DNA of 41,096 nt. It comes from Acidimicrobiaceae bacterium (GTDB taxonomy: Bacteria > Actinomycetota > Acidimicrobiia > Acidimicrobiales > RAAP-2). Positions 1 through 7,310 of this stretch are shown in pieces; the first letter of the stretch is position 1; the number at the start of each line of letters is the position of its first letter. Both the position numbers and the translations under genes were made by a program. Location: assembly GCA_013044405.1 (NCBI GenBank), contig JABEUR010000080.1, positions 1 through 41,096 of the forward strand. Direction: 5' to 3'. The notes beneath the pieces are model-generated. The model was not told the origin of the DNA and searched no databases. It saw only the letters and a list, made by a program, of their open reading frames with translations.

Positions 1-9
1 ACGTTTCTG

Positions 10-408
10 ATGTCGTTGCTCATCATGAAGCCGAGCGAGGGATCGAGTCGTGGGCGAATCGTTCAGTGGCGCTACATGCCGATGAGGAACTTTCTGAACT
101 GCGATGAGAACGAGCGGTGGTTGGTCAAGACCGCCCTTTTCGCCATCTTCGCGCCCAGGCGGTCGACCACACCGCTGGAGTTCTGGAGCCAATGGACGAC
201 GAGGACGCGTTCAGCCATCATCGAATGGGTGTGGTTGCTCATGACGTTGGGTTCCGGATTGGTGGTGATGATGGCAGTCCTGGTGCCGCACTGCGTGACC
301 AGAACCAATCAGATCGGATTCCCGCTCGCCGCACTGGCGATTGCGGTCAGTGCATTCATGGTCAAGGGACTCGTGGTCCTTCGAGCACCGTGGAGGAGCG
401 TCGACTGA
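10..408 (+). CDS. possible small membrane protein (5' end uncertain)
   Basis: I do not recognise this protein. It has about 132 residues. The C-terminal half holds two hydrophobic stretches, roughly residues 70-93 (IIEWVWLLMTLGSGLVVMMA) and 101-125, which look like two membrane helices. The N-terminal half is polar and basic. Most codons end in G or C, as in the real genes nearby, which favours coding. The frame is open to the left edge, so the true start may lie outside the window; the first ATG inside is at 10. No ribosome site can be judged. Overlapping frames on both strands look like shadows. Confidence is limited because no family motif is visible. Confidence 0.45.
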   Translation: MSLLIMKPSEGSSRGRIVQWRYMPMRNFLNCDENERWLVKTALFAIFAPRRSTTPLEFWSQWTTRTRSAIIEWVWLLMTLGSGLVVMMAVLVPHCVTRTNQIGFPLAALAIAVSAFMVKGLVVLRAPWRSVD

Positions 409-646
409 CCGGTCATATCGTTGGTGTCACGCATTCGCCGGCCGCTCGGCTCGAGCAACGCTCGCCGCGCCATCGACCAGGCGACTCTCGACCAGTTGAG
501 CGAGATTGGGACTGCACCCCAGACACGCCACACTGAAAGCGAACTGACACGCAATCCTGATTCACCAAGATCGCGGTGAGCCCACGTTGCTCGAGGTGCG
601 ATCGCCGCTGCGTCGTCCAGTCCCAGATTCGATTGGCCCGAGACCA
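409..646. other. intergenic stretch with nothing recognised
   Basis: About 240 bases between the possible membrane protein and the convergent SRPBCC gene. I see no motif-bearing reading frame, RNA gene or clear repeat here. Confidence 0.4.
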
Positions 647-1126
647 CTACTTCGTTTCGGCTGCGACCACCGTACGCGCCAGTATGCCGAGCGTTGCGCG
701 CAGGGAGGCTTCGGGTATCACCGGAAAGTTGATCCGGGCTCGGTGCACCTCGTGCGCATTTGACCAGTCGTAGTACGAGGTCACCTGCGTTGCGGACTCA
801 ACCGCTTCGAGTGAGTATCCATAGACGTAACCCATTGGAGGATCGATCAGGGGGTGCTCGATGGTCCAGGCGATCTCTCGATCCTGTTCGAACGCGGTGA
901 TGCGGATGGTGACCGTGTACTGGCCCAGGGGAATGTCGTTGAGCGCCTCACGGTCCATGTGTACGAGGAACGTGTCACCAACCTGGGTCACTCGTGGACC
1001 TTCAGCACTCATCAACATGCCCGAAGCATCTATCTTGACGTGTCCGCTCGGATCGCACAAGAGCGAGAAGATCACGTCTGCTGGGACCGGGATGATTCGC
1101 TTTACCTCGATACGTTGAGCGTTCAT
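647..1126 (-). CDS. SRPBCC (START-like) family protein
   Basis: A 159-residue protein with the layout of the SRPBCC / polyketide-cyclase-like superfamily, small helix-grip domains that bind hydrophobic ligands. The N-terminus has the typical opening IEVKRIIPVPADVIFSLLCD, a first strand followed by the helix that starts with PAxxVF. A run of strands follows, with an EIAWTIEHP segment near residues 90-98, and the protein ends in a long helix that closes the cavity (PVIPEASLRATLGILARTV). Length fits the family. The ATG at 1126 has no strong ribosome site. No catalytic residue set can be named, so ligand and role are unknown. It stands alone, next to a broken dehydrogenase gene on the other strand. 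Confidence 0.75.
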   Translation of the reverse strand: MNAQRIEVKRIIPVPADVIFSLLCDPSGHVKIDASGMLMSAEGPRVTQVGDTFLVHMDREALNDIPLGQYTVTIRITAFEQDREIAWTIEHPLIDPPMGYVYGYSLEAVESATQVTSYYDWSNAHEVHRARINFPVIPEASLRATLGILARTVVAAETK

Positions 1127-1165
1127 CCAGACATCTTGTCACCGTGAACCACCTTGGTGCTCGGT

Positions 1166-1649
1166 GACATGCGAATGCATTGGTGATGCCTCACGACGTC
1201 AGCGACGCCATGTGGGAGAGGTTGATCCGGGTCAACCGGAATGCGCCATTCCTGTTGACTCGAGCCGTGGTTCCCGTCGTGCTGGCCCTGGGCAAGAGCT
1301 CGATCGTAAACACCGCGTCGGGGGGGGGATCCGGGGCAGTGCCGCGGGTACCACCTATACGGTGTCCAGGCACGGGATCGTCGGACTCACCCAATCGGCG
1401 GCGGTCATCTAGCGAGAACAGGGGATTCGCGTCAACGCGGTTGCGCCTGGCGGGGTGAGTACCTACCTGGAGGTCAATTTCAACGCGGCGTCGATGGGCT
1501 TGGCCGCAGTCGGATCCTTCACGGGCAACGTCGCACGAGTCGCGCAAGCCGACGAGATCGCCAGCGCCATCGTCTTTCTCGCTTCAGACGCCGCCAGTAA
1601 CATCACGAGAGCCATCCTCCTCGTCGACAACGGTTGGTTGTCCGTCTGA
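1166..1649 (+). pseudogene. decayed short-chain dehydrogenase/reductase (SDR)
   Basis: Remnant of a classical SDR oxidoreductase. The first part (to about 1320) reads in one frame and contains MWERLIRVNRNAPFLLTRAV and SIVNTASG, the usual central helix and the catalytic-Ser strand region. After a run of nine G (1320-1328) the homology continues in another frame with GTTYTVSRHGIVGLTQSAAV. A TAG stop (1410-1412) interrupts it just before REQGIRVNAVAPGGV, and it then runs to the stop at 1649 (IVFLASDAASNITRAILLVDNG). The N-terminal NAD-binding Rossmann half with TGxxxGxG is absent, and the active-site YxxxK reads YTVSR, with Lys replaced by Arg. Three independent lesions make a pseudogene far more likely than a sequencing error. 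Confidence 0.85.
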
Positions 1650-1671
1650 CGGATCAGTGAAGCGAAAACGG

Positions 1672-2724
1672 TCAACCTTTGGCGAACCCCGCGAGGTCGC
1701 GCGCAGTGTCGTGGGTTATCTCTGGACAGAGTATCGGGATGAGTTCAGTGGCGTGCATGGTTCCCATCACTTGGCGACAACGGGCGGACACGCCGCTCGC
1801 CAGGAGGAACCGGTAGAACTCGATGCCCTCGTCGCGTAGCGGGTCGCACTCATTGACACTGATCACCACCGGAGGCAGTCCCTCGACGTCGCGCGACGTG
1901 GCGAATCGTGGCCAGGCCAGCGGATCGCTTCGCTCGAAGGCCTCGATCCCGTAGGCGATAGCGCCACCGCGGCCCTGCACGTTGATCCAGATCCCGTTGT
2001 TCTCGACTGACGATGGATACTCGTCCAACGGCCATTCGCCGGCGATATACGGACACAGCGCGTACAGCCCGGCGATCATTCGCACGTTTCCGTCACGTAG
2101 CAGCTTCATGCCAGTAGCGAGCGTCAAGTTTCCCCCGCCGCTCTCGCCCGCCACCACCACACGCTCGGGGTCGATACCGAGCATCACGGCGTTTTCGTGT
2201 ACCCAGCGCACCCCTGCAACACAGTCGTCGAGACCGGCCGGGAACGGAGCGATCTCAGGGACGGAGGATGGCGTGATCGCATTTCTAAAGTCCACCATCG
2301 CCACGGCGACTCCATAGTGGGCCAGGATCTTTCCCCAGGCGCGATAGTTACCGTAGTAGCACGACAACGACGTCATCGCGCCGCCGTGCAAGTAGACCAC
2401 ACAGGGAAGCAGTTCGCCGCCCGTTGGTCTAATGTACTGAACGTTGACGACGTTTTCATCCGGGAGCGACGTGAATTGATGAGTCTCGACGAGCAGACCA
2501 TCCGACGACACCACCGAGTCGACGTCGCATAATTCGGCGAATCCTCGGAGGTCGCCTTGGGCGCGACGGGCCTCTTCGGTGTTAGCCGCAGCGATCATCT
2601 CTTCGCGGTTGGCGAATTCGCCAGGCGTAGGATCGGATGGCAACAGCCTGAGTAGCGCCTTCACTCTCGGATCAAGACGACGGTCGGACTCGAAGTCGTA
2701 CGCCAATTGGACACCTCCGCTCAT
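1672..2724 (-). CDS. alpha/beta hydrolase (hormone-sensitive-lipase-like esterase)
   Basis: A 350-residue alpha/beta-hydrolase fold protein expected to hydrolyse carboxylic esters. The oxyanion-hole motif HGGAM starts at His113. The nucleophile elbow is GESGG with Ser195, the likely acid is Asp294 in NECDPLRDEG, and the catalytic His is His324 in GTMHATEL, giving a complete triad in the usual spacing. An N-terminal cap of about 70 residues precedes the core, as in the bacterial HSL family. There is no signal peptide, so it is probably cytoplasmic. The ATG at 2724 is kept as start. A TACTCT box lies 10 bases before it on the minus strand, and the gene is divergent from the MFS gene. Substrate cannot be told from sequence. 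Confidence 0.88.
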   Translation of the reverse strand: MSGGVQLAYDFESDRRLDPRVKALLRLLPSDPTPGEFANREEMIAAANTEEARRAQGDLRGFAELCDVDSVVSSDGLLVETHQFTSLPDENVVNVQYIRPTGGELLPCVVYLHGGAMTSLSCYYGNYRAWGKILAHYGVAVAMVDFRNAITPSSVPEIAPFPAGLDDCVAGVRWVHENAVMLGIDPERVVVAGESGGGNLTLATGMKLLRDGNVRMIAGLYALCPYIAGEWPLDEYPSSVENNGIWINVQGRGGAIAYGIEAFERSDPLAWPRFATSRDVEGLPPVVISVNECDPLRDEGIEFYRFLLASGVSARCRQVMGTMHATELIPILCPEITHDTARDLAGFAKG

Positions 2725-2835
2725 TGAGATGTGCAGAGTAACACGACCGCTACGCCGGGTCGGGAAGGAACGCGAATACGCCTCTGACCCCCTCGATGGA
2801 GTTGAAATCGATCGACATATTTGCGGCGAACGTCG

Positions 2836-2841
2836 TAAGGT
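2836..2841 (+). promoter_or_regulatory. putative leaderless -10 box for the MFS gene
   Basis: TAAGGT matches the actinobacterial -10 pattern TANNNT and lies 8 bases before the ATG at 2850. Transcription would start at or within a base or two of the start codon. No clear -35 is seen. Confidence 0.4.
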
Positions 2842-2849
2842 TCGAGTTC

Positions 2850-4085
2850 ATGCAAAAGAGACTCGCGATCGTCCAGCTCGCTCATCATCGAGAACCGGCG
2901 CTCCTCATCTCGGGACAGACCGTGTCGAACTTCGGCGACGGCGTCGCCCTCGTCGCCCTGACCTTGCTGGTGCTCGACACCACGCACAGCGCTTCGAAGC
3001 TCGCTTGGTTCGCCGCGGCGCGGATGGTGCCGACGGTGGTCCTGCTCCTGCTCGGCGGGGCCGTCGTCGATCGGTTCTCGAGGCGCCTGCTGCTCTTGAT
3101 CTCGGACTCGACTCGTGCTCTGTTGACCGGAGCATTGGTCGTCATGCTGGGCATGGGCATCTTGAGGTTCTGGGAGCTCCTGGTCTTCGGGGTGCTCTTT
3201 GGCACCTTCGACGCACTCTTCATGCCGGCGATCTCTGCACTGACTCCCGAGATCGTCCCTGAGGAGTTGCTGCCCGCCATGAACGCCGTTCGTCCGCTCG
3301 CGAACAACCTCATGGGCAACATGATCGGACCCGCGGTAGGCGGACTCATCGCGGTCGCCAGCACCACCTGGGCGCTGGGGATCGACTGCGCCACTTTCGT
3401 CGTCAGCTCAGTCACGCTCTTCGCGATGAAGCCCACGAGCGCCCCAAATCGCGCAGGCGACTCCTCGATGTTCCAAGACATCCGTCAAGGAGTGCGCTAC
3501 GTGCGAGACACGCGATGGCTCTGGACGACCTTGGTATCGGTCGCCTCGGTGAACGCCTTCGTCTTCGTTCCGATGTCGGTGCTGATACCCTTCTTCCTCC
3601 GTCACGACTTGCATTCGAGTAAGGCAGTGGTCGGATACGCCTTCGCCGTCTTCGGCCTCTCCGGTGCGGTCGGTGCTCTGATTGCGGCGAATCTCAAGAC
3701 GCCTCGTCGGCGCATCCGAGTGATGTGGACGTACTGGACGGTGGGAACGGCCGCGGCGTTGATCTTTGGCTTCGCCACCAACTACTGGGAGATCTTCATC
3801 GTCCCATTGGTCACGTCGCCAATGATGCTCTTGGGTAACGTGATCTGGGAGTCCATGATGCAGTCCGAGGTTCCTCGAGAGCTTCTCGGTCGAGCCAGTT
3901 CGGTTGACTGGTTTGTCTCGCTGGGACTCGCCCCCGTGGGTCTGGTCGTGGCCGGGCAATTGACCAATGCGATAGGCGTTCGCGCCTATTTCGTCAGCGC
4001 CGCACTCTTTTCCATCGTGCCGGGACTCTGGATCCTCATCTCGCCGAGGATCAACTCCTTCGACGCCGCTCGGGTCAACCAATAG
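2850..4085 (+). CDS. MFS transporter (EntS/MFS_3-like efflux protein)
   Basis: A 411-residue major facilitator with about 12 hydrophobic segments, in the inner membrane. The start of helix 1 carries LISGQTVSNFGDGVALVALT, typical of the MFS_3 / enterobactin-exporter-like group, and the loop between helices 2 and 3 has the DRFSRR signature. Family members export small molecules by proton antiport; the substrate here cannot be told. An ATG 54 bases upstream (2796) is in frame, but the start at 2850 fits the family N-terminus better and has a TAAGGT box 8 bases before it. The 3' end overlaps the convergent small gene by 11 bases. A second, different MFS gene lies near the right end. Confidence 0.88.
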   Translation: MQKRLAIVQLAHHREPALLISGQTVSNFGDGVALVALTLLVLDTTHSASKLAWFAAARMVPTVVLLLLGGAVVDRFSRRLLLLISDSTRALLTGALVVMLGMGILRFWELLVFGVLFGTFDALFMPAISALTPEIVPEELLPAMNAVRPLANNLMGNMIGPAVGGLIAVASTTWALGIDCATFVVSSVTLFAMKPTSAPNRAGDSSMFQDIRQGVRYVRDTRWLWTTLVSVASVNAFVFVPMSVLIPFFLRHDLHSSKAVVGYAFAVFGLSGAVGALIAANLKTPRRRIRVMWTYWTVGTAAALIFGFATNYWEIFIVPLVTSPMMLLGNVIWESMMQSEVPRELLGRASSVDWFVSLGLAPVGLVVAGQLTNAIGVRAYFVSAALFSIVPGLWILISPRINSFDAARVNQ

Positions 4086-4380
4086 GAAGTTGCGGAGCCT
4101 GGGCGAGGGACATACCCACCACGCGTGATCCCCGTCGAGCGTTGGCGGGAAAGATCAGCTCGGGTCGAAATGACCGGCCTTTTGCTTCACCCGCTCGCCC
4201 GCCACGAACTTCGACCCACTGATCACCCGTCGCTTCGTTCTGCACGTGGGCCACGAACACCCAACTCGAACGAAGTTCCTTGGTTGACGACACCACGACC
4301 GCATCACCGCTTCGCACCCCGTTCCAACGCGACGTTCGAACGAGGTTCCCGTGACGGATCGTCTCGGGTCGCTTCCTCAC
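4075..4380 (-). CDS. small conserved actinobacterial protein, function unknown
   Basis: A 101-residue protein without a signal peptide or membrane segment. The core has strands like SWVFVAHVQNEATGDQWVEV followed by RGGRAGEAKGRSFRPELI. It resembles small conserved hypothetical proteins of actinobacteria that share a trailing W(V/D)xVxGG...SFRP pattern; that resemblance is from memory and no function is established. The start ATG at 4380 has AAAGGTGG just upstream. The stop overlaps the convergent MFS gene, and the 5' side faces the RecB-type nuclease gene across a 64-base divergent region. Codon use matches its neighbours. Confidence 0.65.
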   Translation of the reverse strand: MRKRPETIRHGNLVRTSRWNGVRSGDAVVVSSTKELRSSWVFVAHVQNEATGDQWVEVRGGRAGEAKGRSFRPELIFPANARRGSRVVGMSLAQAPQLPIG

Positions 4381-4412
4381 ACCACCTTTCTAGTCCCTCA
4401 GCGCACTCCGTC

Positions 4413-4438
4413 GTGACGTCACAGTCCTGGCCTACGGT
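4413..4438 (+). promoter_or_regulatory. putative leaderless promoter with 10-base palindrome, RecB-type nuclease gene
   Basis: TACGGT (4433-4438) matches TANNNT and lies exactly 6 bases before the ATG at 4445, and there is no ribosome site. A perfect palindrome GTGACGTCAC (4413-4422) sits just upstream, where a -35 element or an operator would be expected. Confidence 0.45.
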
Positions 4439-4444
4439 GGATCC

Positions 4445-5233
4445 ATGTCGTTCGACCAGCCACTAGCCAAGTCCTTATCCCCGTCACGTCTCGGCGATTT
4501 CCAGACGTGCCCGCGCCGCTACCAGTACGCCTCCGTCGAGCGGATCCCCCAACCGGCCAGTTACGCCACCACCAAAGGGCGATTCGTTCACTTCATCTTC
4601 GAACAACTCTTTCATCTCGAGGCTCCCGATCGGACCGGCGAATGCGCGCGCACCTTTGTTCCTCGCGCGATCGACGCGATCCTGAGCGAAGAGGTCCGTA
4701 CAGACATTGCCCTCGACGACGCGATGCTGGATCGCCTACTACGCGAGACGTCCGACATCATCGACTCGTATTTTGAAATGGAGGATCCCCGACTCGTCAA
4801 GAACGAGGGGGTTGAGCTTCGCCTCGGTGTCGAGATCGACGGGACGCCACTCTTTGGAATCCTCGATCGCCTGGACCGCGACGACGAAGGCAACCTCAAC
4901 ATCATCGATTACAAGACCGGTGCACTGCCCAATCGCAACTACGACTCACAGACCTTTGCCAACGCCGAACTCTACGCCGCCCTATGTGACGCGAAGCTTG
5001 GCGAGCGGCCCACCAAGATCCGCCTGCTCTACGTGGCCCACGGCCAAAGCATCGAACGGTCGGTGAGCGAGGTGGTGGTACGCGCCCGTTGCCAAGCGGC
5101 GTCCCAGGCCTGGACGAGGATCAGGCGCTACTACGACGACGGGGATTTTCCGGCGACCCCGTCGAAGAGTGCCTGTCGATTCTGCTCGTATCAGGAGATC
5201 TGTCGCGCGAGCGGCGTGGCGGTTCCGCGCTGA
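4445..5233 (+). CDS. stand-alone RecB-type PD-(D/E)XK nuclease with Fe-S cysteines
   Basis: A 262-residue single-domain nuclease of the PD-(D/E)XK superfamily (PDDEXK_1), like the nuclease domain of RecB/AddB and like Cas4. The opening LSPSRLGDFQTCPRRYQY gives Cys22. The metal site is built from His49, Asp141 (GILDRLD) and Asp155-Tyr-Lys157 (IIDYKTG). At the C-terminus Cys244, Cys247 and Cys253 (CRFCSYQEIC) complete the one-plus-three cysteine set that holds a 4Fe-4S cluster in AddB and Cas4. It is expected to cut DNA ends or single strands in the cytoplasm. No helicase, Cas1/Cas2 or CRISPR array is nearby, so a repair role, as for stand-alone RecB-like proteins in mycobacteria, is more likely than CRISPR. 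Confidence 0.88.
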   Translation: MSFDQPLAKSLSPSRLGDFQTCPRRYQYASVERIPQPASYATTKGRFVHFIFEQLFHLEAPDRTGECARTFVPRAIDAILSEEVRTDIALDDAMLDRLLRETSDIIDSYFEMEDPRLVKNEGVELRLGVEIDGTPLFGILDRLDRDDEGNLNIIDYKTGALPNRNYDSQTFANAELYAALCDAKLGERPTKIRLLYVAHGQSIERSVSEVVVRARCQAASQAWTRIRRYYDDGDFPATPSKSACRFCSYQEICRASGVAVPR

Positions 5234-5310
5234 GCTTCTTTGGCTGGCCCGCGTCGCCACTTTCGCGAGCCACTGACCAGCGTACGCACTCGATGCATAA
5301 ACCGGCGCTT

Positions 5311-5316
5311 TAGGCT
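5311..5316 (+). promoter_or_regulatory. putative leaderless -10 box for the DsbA-fold gene
   Basis: TAGGCT (TANNNT) lies exactly 6 bases before the ATG at 5323. No Shine-Dalgarno sequence is present between them. This is the same geometry as at the preceding nuclease gene. Confidence 0.45.
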
Positions 5317-5322
5317 AGAGCC

Positions 5323-5919
5323 ATGAAATCATTCGAGGTCTCCTTTGACTACCGCTGTCCCTTCGCGAAGAACATCCATCTCCACGTCATCACCGCACTG
5401 AGGGCCGGAGCGGAGTTCGACGTCGTCTTCGCCCCCTGGACGCTGAGCCAGGGCCACCGCGTGGAGGGTTCTGCCGACGTGTGGGACAACCCCGACTACG
5501 ACGAGGACCTGGTGGCGCTCGCCGCCGGGGTTTCGGTGCGTGATCTCCAGCCCCACCTCTTCCTCGACGCTCACGAAGCGCTCTTTCGAGCCCGTCACGA
5601 ACGTGCCATCCGACTCAACACCTTCGAAGAGGTGACGCATGTCCTCGAGCCCCTAGGCGTCGATATGGCGGCGGTCGCTCAGGACATCTCTTCTCGACGA
5701 CCTCACCAGGTCATCGCTCAGAGTCATCAGCGATACTCCAACTTCGAAGCCTTTGGCGTACCAACGTTCATCGTCGGACAGGACGCCACCTTCGTGCGCT
5801 ACATGAAGCCACCAAGTGACGACGCCCAGGCGTCCATCGACCTGCTGGACTCCTTGGTGAACCTGATGGCCAGTCAACCTGAACTCAACGAGTTCAAGCA
5901 CACCAAGCTCCCTCACTAG
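5323..5919 (+). CDS. DsbA-family thioredoxin-fold protein with a single active-site cysteine
   Basis: A 198-residue protein of the DsbA / 2-hydroxychromene-2-carboxylate isomerase / GST-kappa group. The thioredoxin active-site position is FDYRCPFAKN, giving CPFA with only Cys12, so it cannot do classical CxxC disulfide exchange. The cis-proline loop is present in FGVPTFIVG near residue 147. The middle helical insertion is typical of FrnE/isomerase-like members. There is no signal peptide, so it is cytoplasmic. It may act as a glutathione- or mycothiol-independent isomerase or as a one-cysteine oxidoreductase; the substrate is unknown. It ends 2 bases from the convergent DoxX gene. Confidence 0.82.
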   Translation: MKSFEVSFDYRCPFAKNIHLHVITALRAGAEFDVVFAPWTLSQGHRVEGSADVWDNPDYDEDLVALAAGVSVRDLQPHLFLDAHEALFRARHERAIRLNTFEEVTHVLEPLGVDMAAVAQDISSRRPHQVIAQSHQRYSNFEAFGVPTFIVGQDATFVRYMKPPSDDAQASIDLLDSLVNLMASQPELNEFKHTKLPH

Positions 5920-5921
5920 AC

Positions 5922-6287
5922 CTAGACGAGTCGACTCGCCAGTTCCACCAGTGCGAGCAGCCCAAGGACCAGCGCCGGACTGAGCTCCTTCACACCGTCA
6001 CCCTTTCGCAGGTGGAAGATCACCGCCAGGGCCATGGTGAATGCGAGCGCCAGCGCGGCGGCCTCGTTGACGATGCCCCAGAGCGACCCGCGCGCGGACG
6101 CGAGGCCGATCAACAGCGCTATCGCGCCAACGATCTCGAGTAGGCCGATGCGCTGATAACTACTCTTCGCGAAGCCCAATCGCTGGGCCGTGGCCGACAT
6201 CATCGGGTTGAACTGCACCTTTTGGATACCGGCCGACACGAAGGCCAAGAACAGAATTATTGACAGAAGACTGGCAACAATTGACAT
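5922..6287 (-). CDS. DoxX-family membrane protein
   Basis: A 121-residue inner-membrane protein with four hydrophobic segments, the DoxX layout. The first helix is VASLLSIILFLAFVSAGIQK, followed by KVQFNPMM and a second helix IVGAIALLIGLASARG. DoxX-like proteins form a broad family. Some are linked to thiol or oxidant stress, but most, including this one, have no known function. The ATG at 6287 has a good ribosome site (AAGGAG) 6 bases upstream. It is convergent with the DsbA-fold gene, with a 2-base gap. The two could share a redox theme, but they are transcribed separately. Confidence 0.82.
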   Translation of the reverse strand: MSIVASLLSIILFLAFVSAGIQKVQFNPMMSATAQRLGFAKSSYQRIGLLEIVGAIALLIGLASARGSLWGIVNEAAALALAFTMALAVIFHLRKGDGVKELSPALVLGLLALVELASRLV

Positions 6288-6361
6288 GAAGACTCCTTGA
6301 TTTTCTACCAGTCTAGGAAATCACCCTCGGGCCTCGCGACTCGAGACTGACTGGTGTCAAG

Positions 6362-7273
6362 TTACTTGCCTTGCGCGTAGTCGAGCAGAACCTCATAGGT
6401 CGCGTCACGTTGCTGGGCATTACCACTGATCGATGCCGAGAACTCCGTGACGCCCGAAGCGGCGAGCTCGTGCAAGCGTTCGAGGACCTGTTCGCGCGAC
6501 CCGATAAGTCCCACGTCGGCGGGCGACGTGGCACCCTCTCGTTCGAGCATCGCCTGATAGCTCGGAAGGGTTCCGTAGACCGCGAGCGAGGTGTTCACCG
6601 ATTCAGTGGTCGCCGCGACGTCACTGGTGACCACGATCGGCAACGAACAGACGATCCTCGGGGTGGGACGACCGGCGCGCGACGCTGCGGCTTGGAGCGT
6701 CGGTGCGATGTGGGTCTTGATGGTCTTGACCCCGGTCATCCACAGCACGGTACCGTCGGTCACCGCACCGGCCATTTCGAGCATCTTGGTACCGAGTGCC
6801 GCCACCAGCAAACTCGGTGCAGCGACGTCTCGGGGTCCGAGCGCACCCATCGACACCGCACTGACCCGCTCGCCCTTCACCGACACCGCCTCGCCGCGCA
6901 GCATCGGTGCCAGGGCCGCCAGATATTCGCGCATGTACGAAGCCGGCTTTTCAAAGGAGATCCCCCACAGTCCTTCGACGATCACTTGATGGGAGAGTCC
7001 CACTCCCAGTGAGAGCTTTCCTCCGATGGCCTCTTGAACGGTTCGTGCCTGAGCGGCCAACATCGAAGGGTGACGGGGCTGTACCGGCACCACGCCGGTG
7101 CCCAGGTCGAGGTCACGAATCTCTCGTCCCACGATCGCCAGGACCGTGAGCGTGTCGGGTCCGAAAATCTGCGAGGACCACAGGCTCGTGAAGCCGCTGT
7201 CGCGCAACAGCAACGCCCGCTCCAGGGTCTTTTCGATCGGCCCTTCAGTGTCGAGTCCAATGGCAATGCGCAT
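6362..7273 (-). CDS. LLM-class F420-dependent oxidoreductase (luciferase-like)
   Basis: A 303-residue TIM-barrel oxidoreductase of the bacterial luciferase-like family, probably using the deazaflavin F420 as do most actinobacterial members. The N-terminus MRIAIGLDTEGP starts barrel strand 1, and LDLGTGVVPVQPRHP near residues 75-90 is the hallmark segment after strand 3. KLSLGVGLSH and PSLLVAALG follow in order. An upstream ATG in the same frame (7354) exists, but the family start and a G-rich ribosome site (GGGGGAG) support 7273. It is divergent from purK across 37 bases. The substrate is unknown. Confidence 0.85.
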   Translation of the reverse strand: MRIAIGLDTEGPIEKTLERALLLRDSGFTSLWSSQIFGPDTLTVLAIVGREIRDLDLGTGVVPVQPRHPSMLAAQARTVQEAIGGKLSLGVGLSHQVIVEGLWGISFEKPASYMREYLAALAPMLRGEAVSVKGERVSAVSMGALGPRDVAAPSLLVAALGTKMLEMAGAVTDGTVLWMTGVKTIKTHIAPTLQAAASRAGRPTPRIVCSLPIVVTSDVAATTESVNTSLAVYGTLPSYQAMLEREGATSPADVGLIGSREQVLERLHELAASGVTEFSASISGNAQQRDATYEVLLDYAQGK

Positions 7274-7297
7274 CGCTGGCTCCCCCCCGTCGACCGG

Positions 7298-7303
7298 TAT
7301 CGT
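7298..7303 (+). promoter_or_regulatory. putative leaderless -10 box for purK
   Basis: TATCGT (TANNNT) lies 7 bases before the GTG at 7311. This supports that GTG as the purK start even though longer in-frame extensions exist upstream. Confidence 0.4.
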
Positions 7304-7310
7304 GTCAATC

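Noticed and set aside
117-536. Alternative plus-strand frame overlapping the possible membrane protein
   Set aside because: Arg/His/Pro-rich with no hydrophobic or domain pattern; the overlapping frame has better composition.
1320-1328. Nine-G run as a phase-variation switch
   Set aside because: The same gene also has an in-frame stop, lacks its NAD-binding half and has lost the catalytic lysine, so switching could not restore it.
2836-2856. T-loop-like GGTTCGAGTTC, possible tRNA
   Set aside because: No matching acceptor, D or anticodon arms around it; it lies at the MFS start. No tRNA was found in the window.
3408-4082. Open frame of 224 codons opposite the MFS gene
   Set aside because: Composition is hydrophilic and biased to His, Arg and Asp as in antisense frames; the MFS gene is well supported.
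4445-5233. Cas4 of a CRISPR system
   Set aside because: No repeats, array or other cas genes in the window; the RecB-like stand-alone family fits as well.
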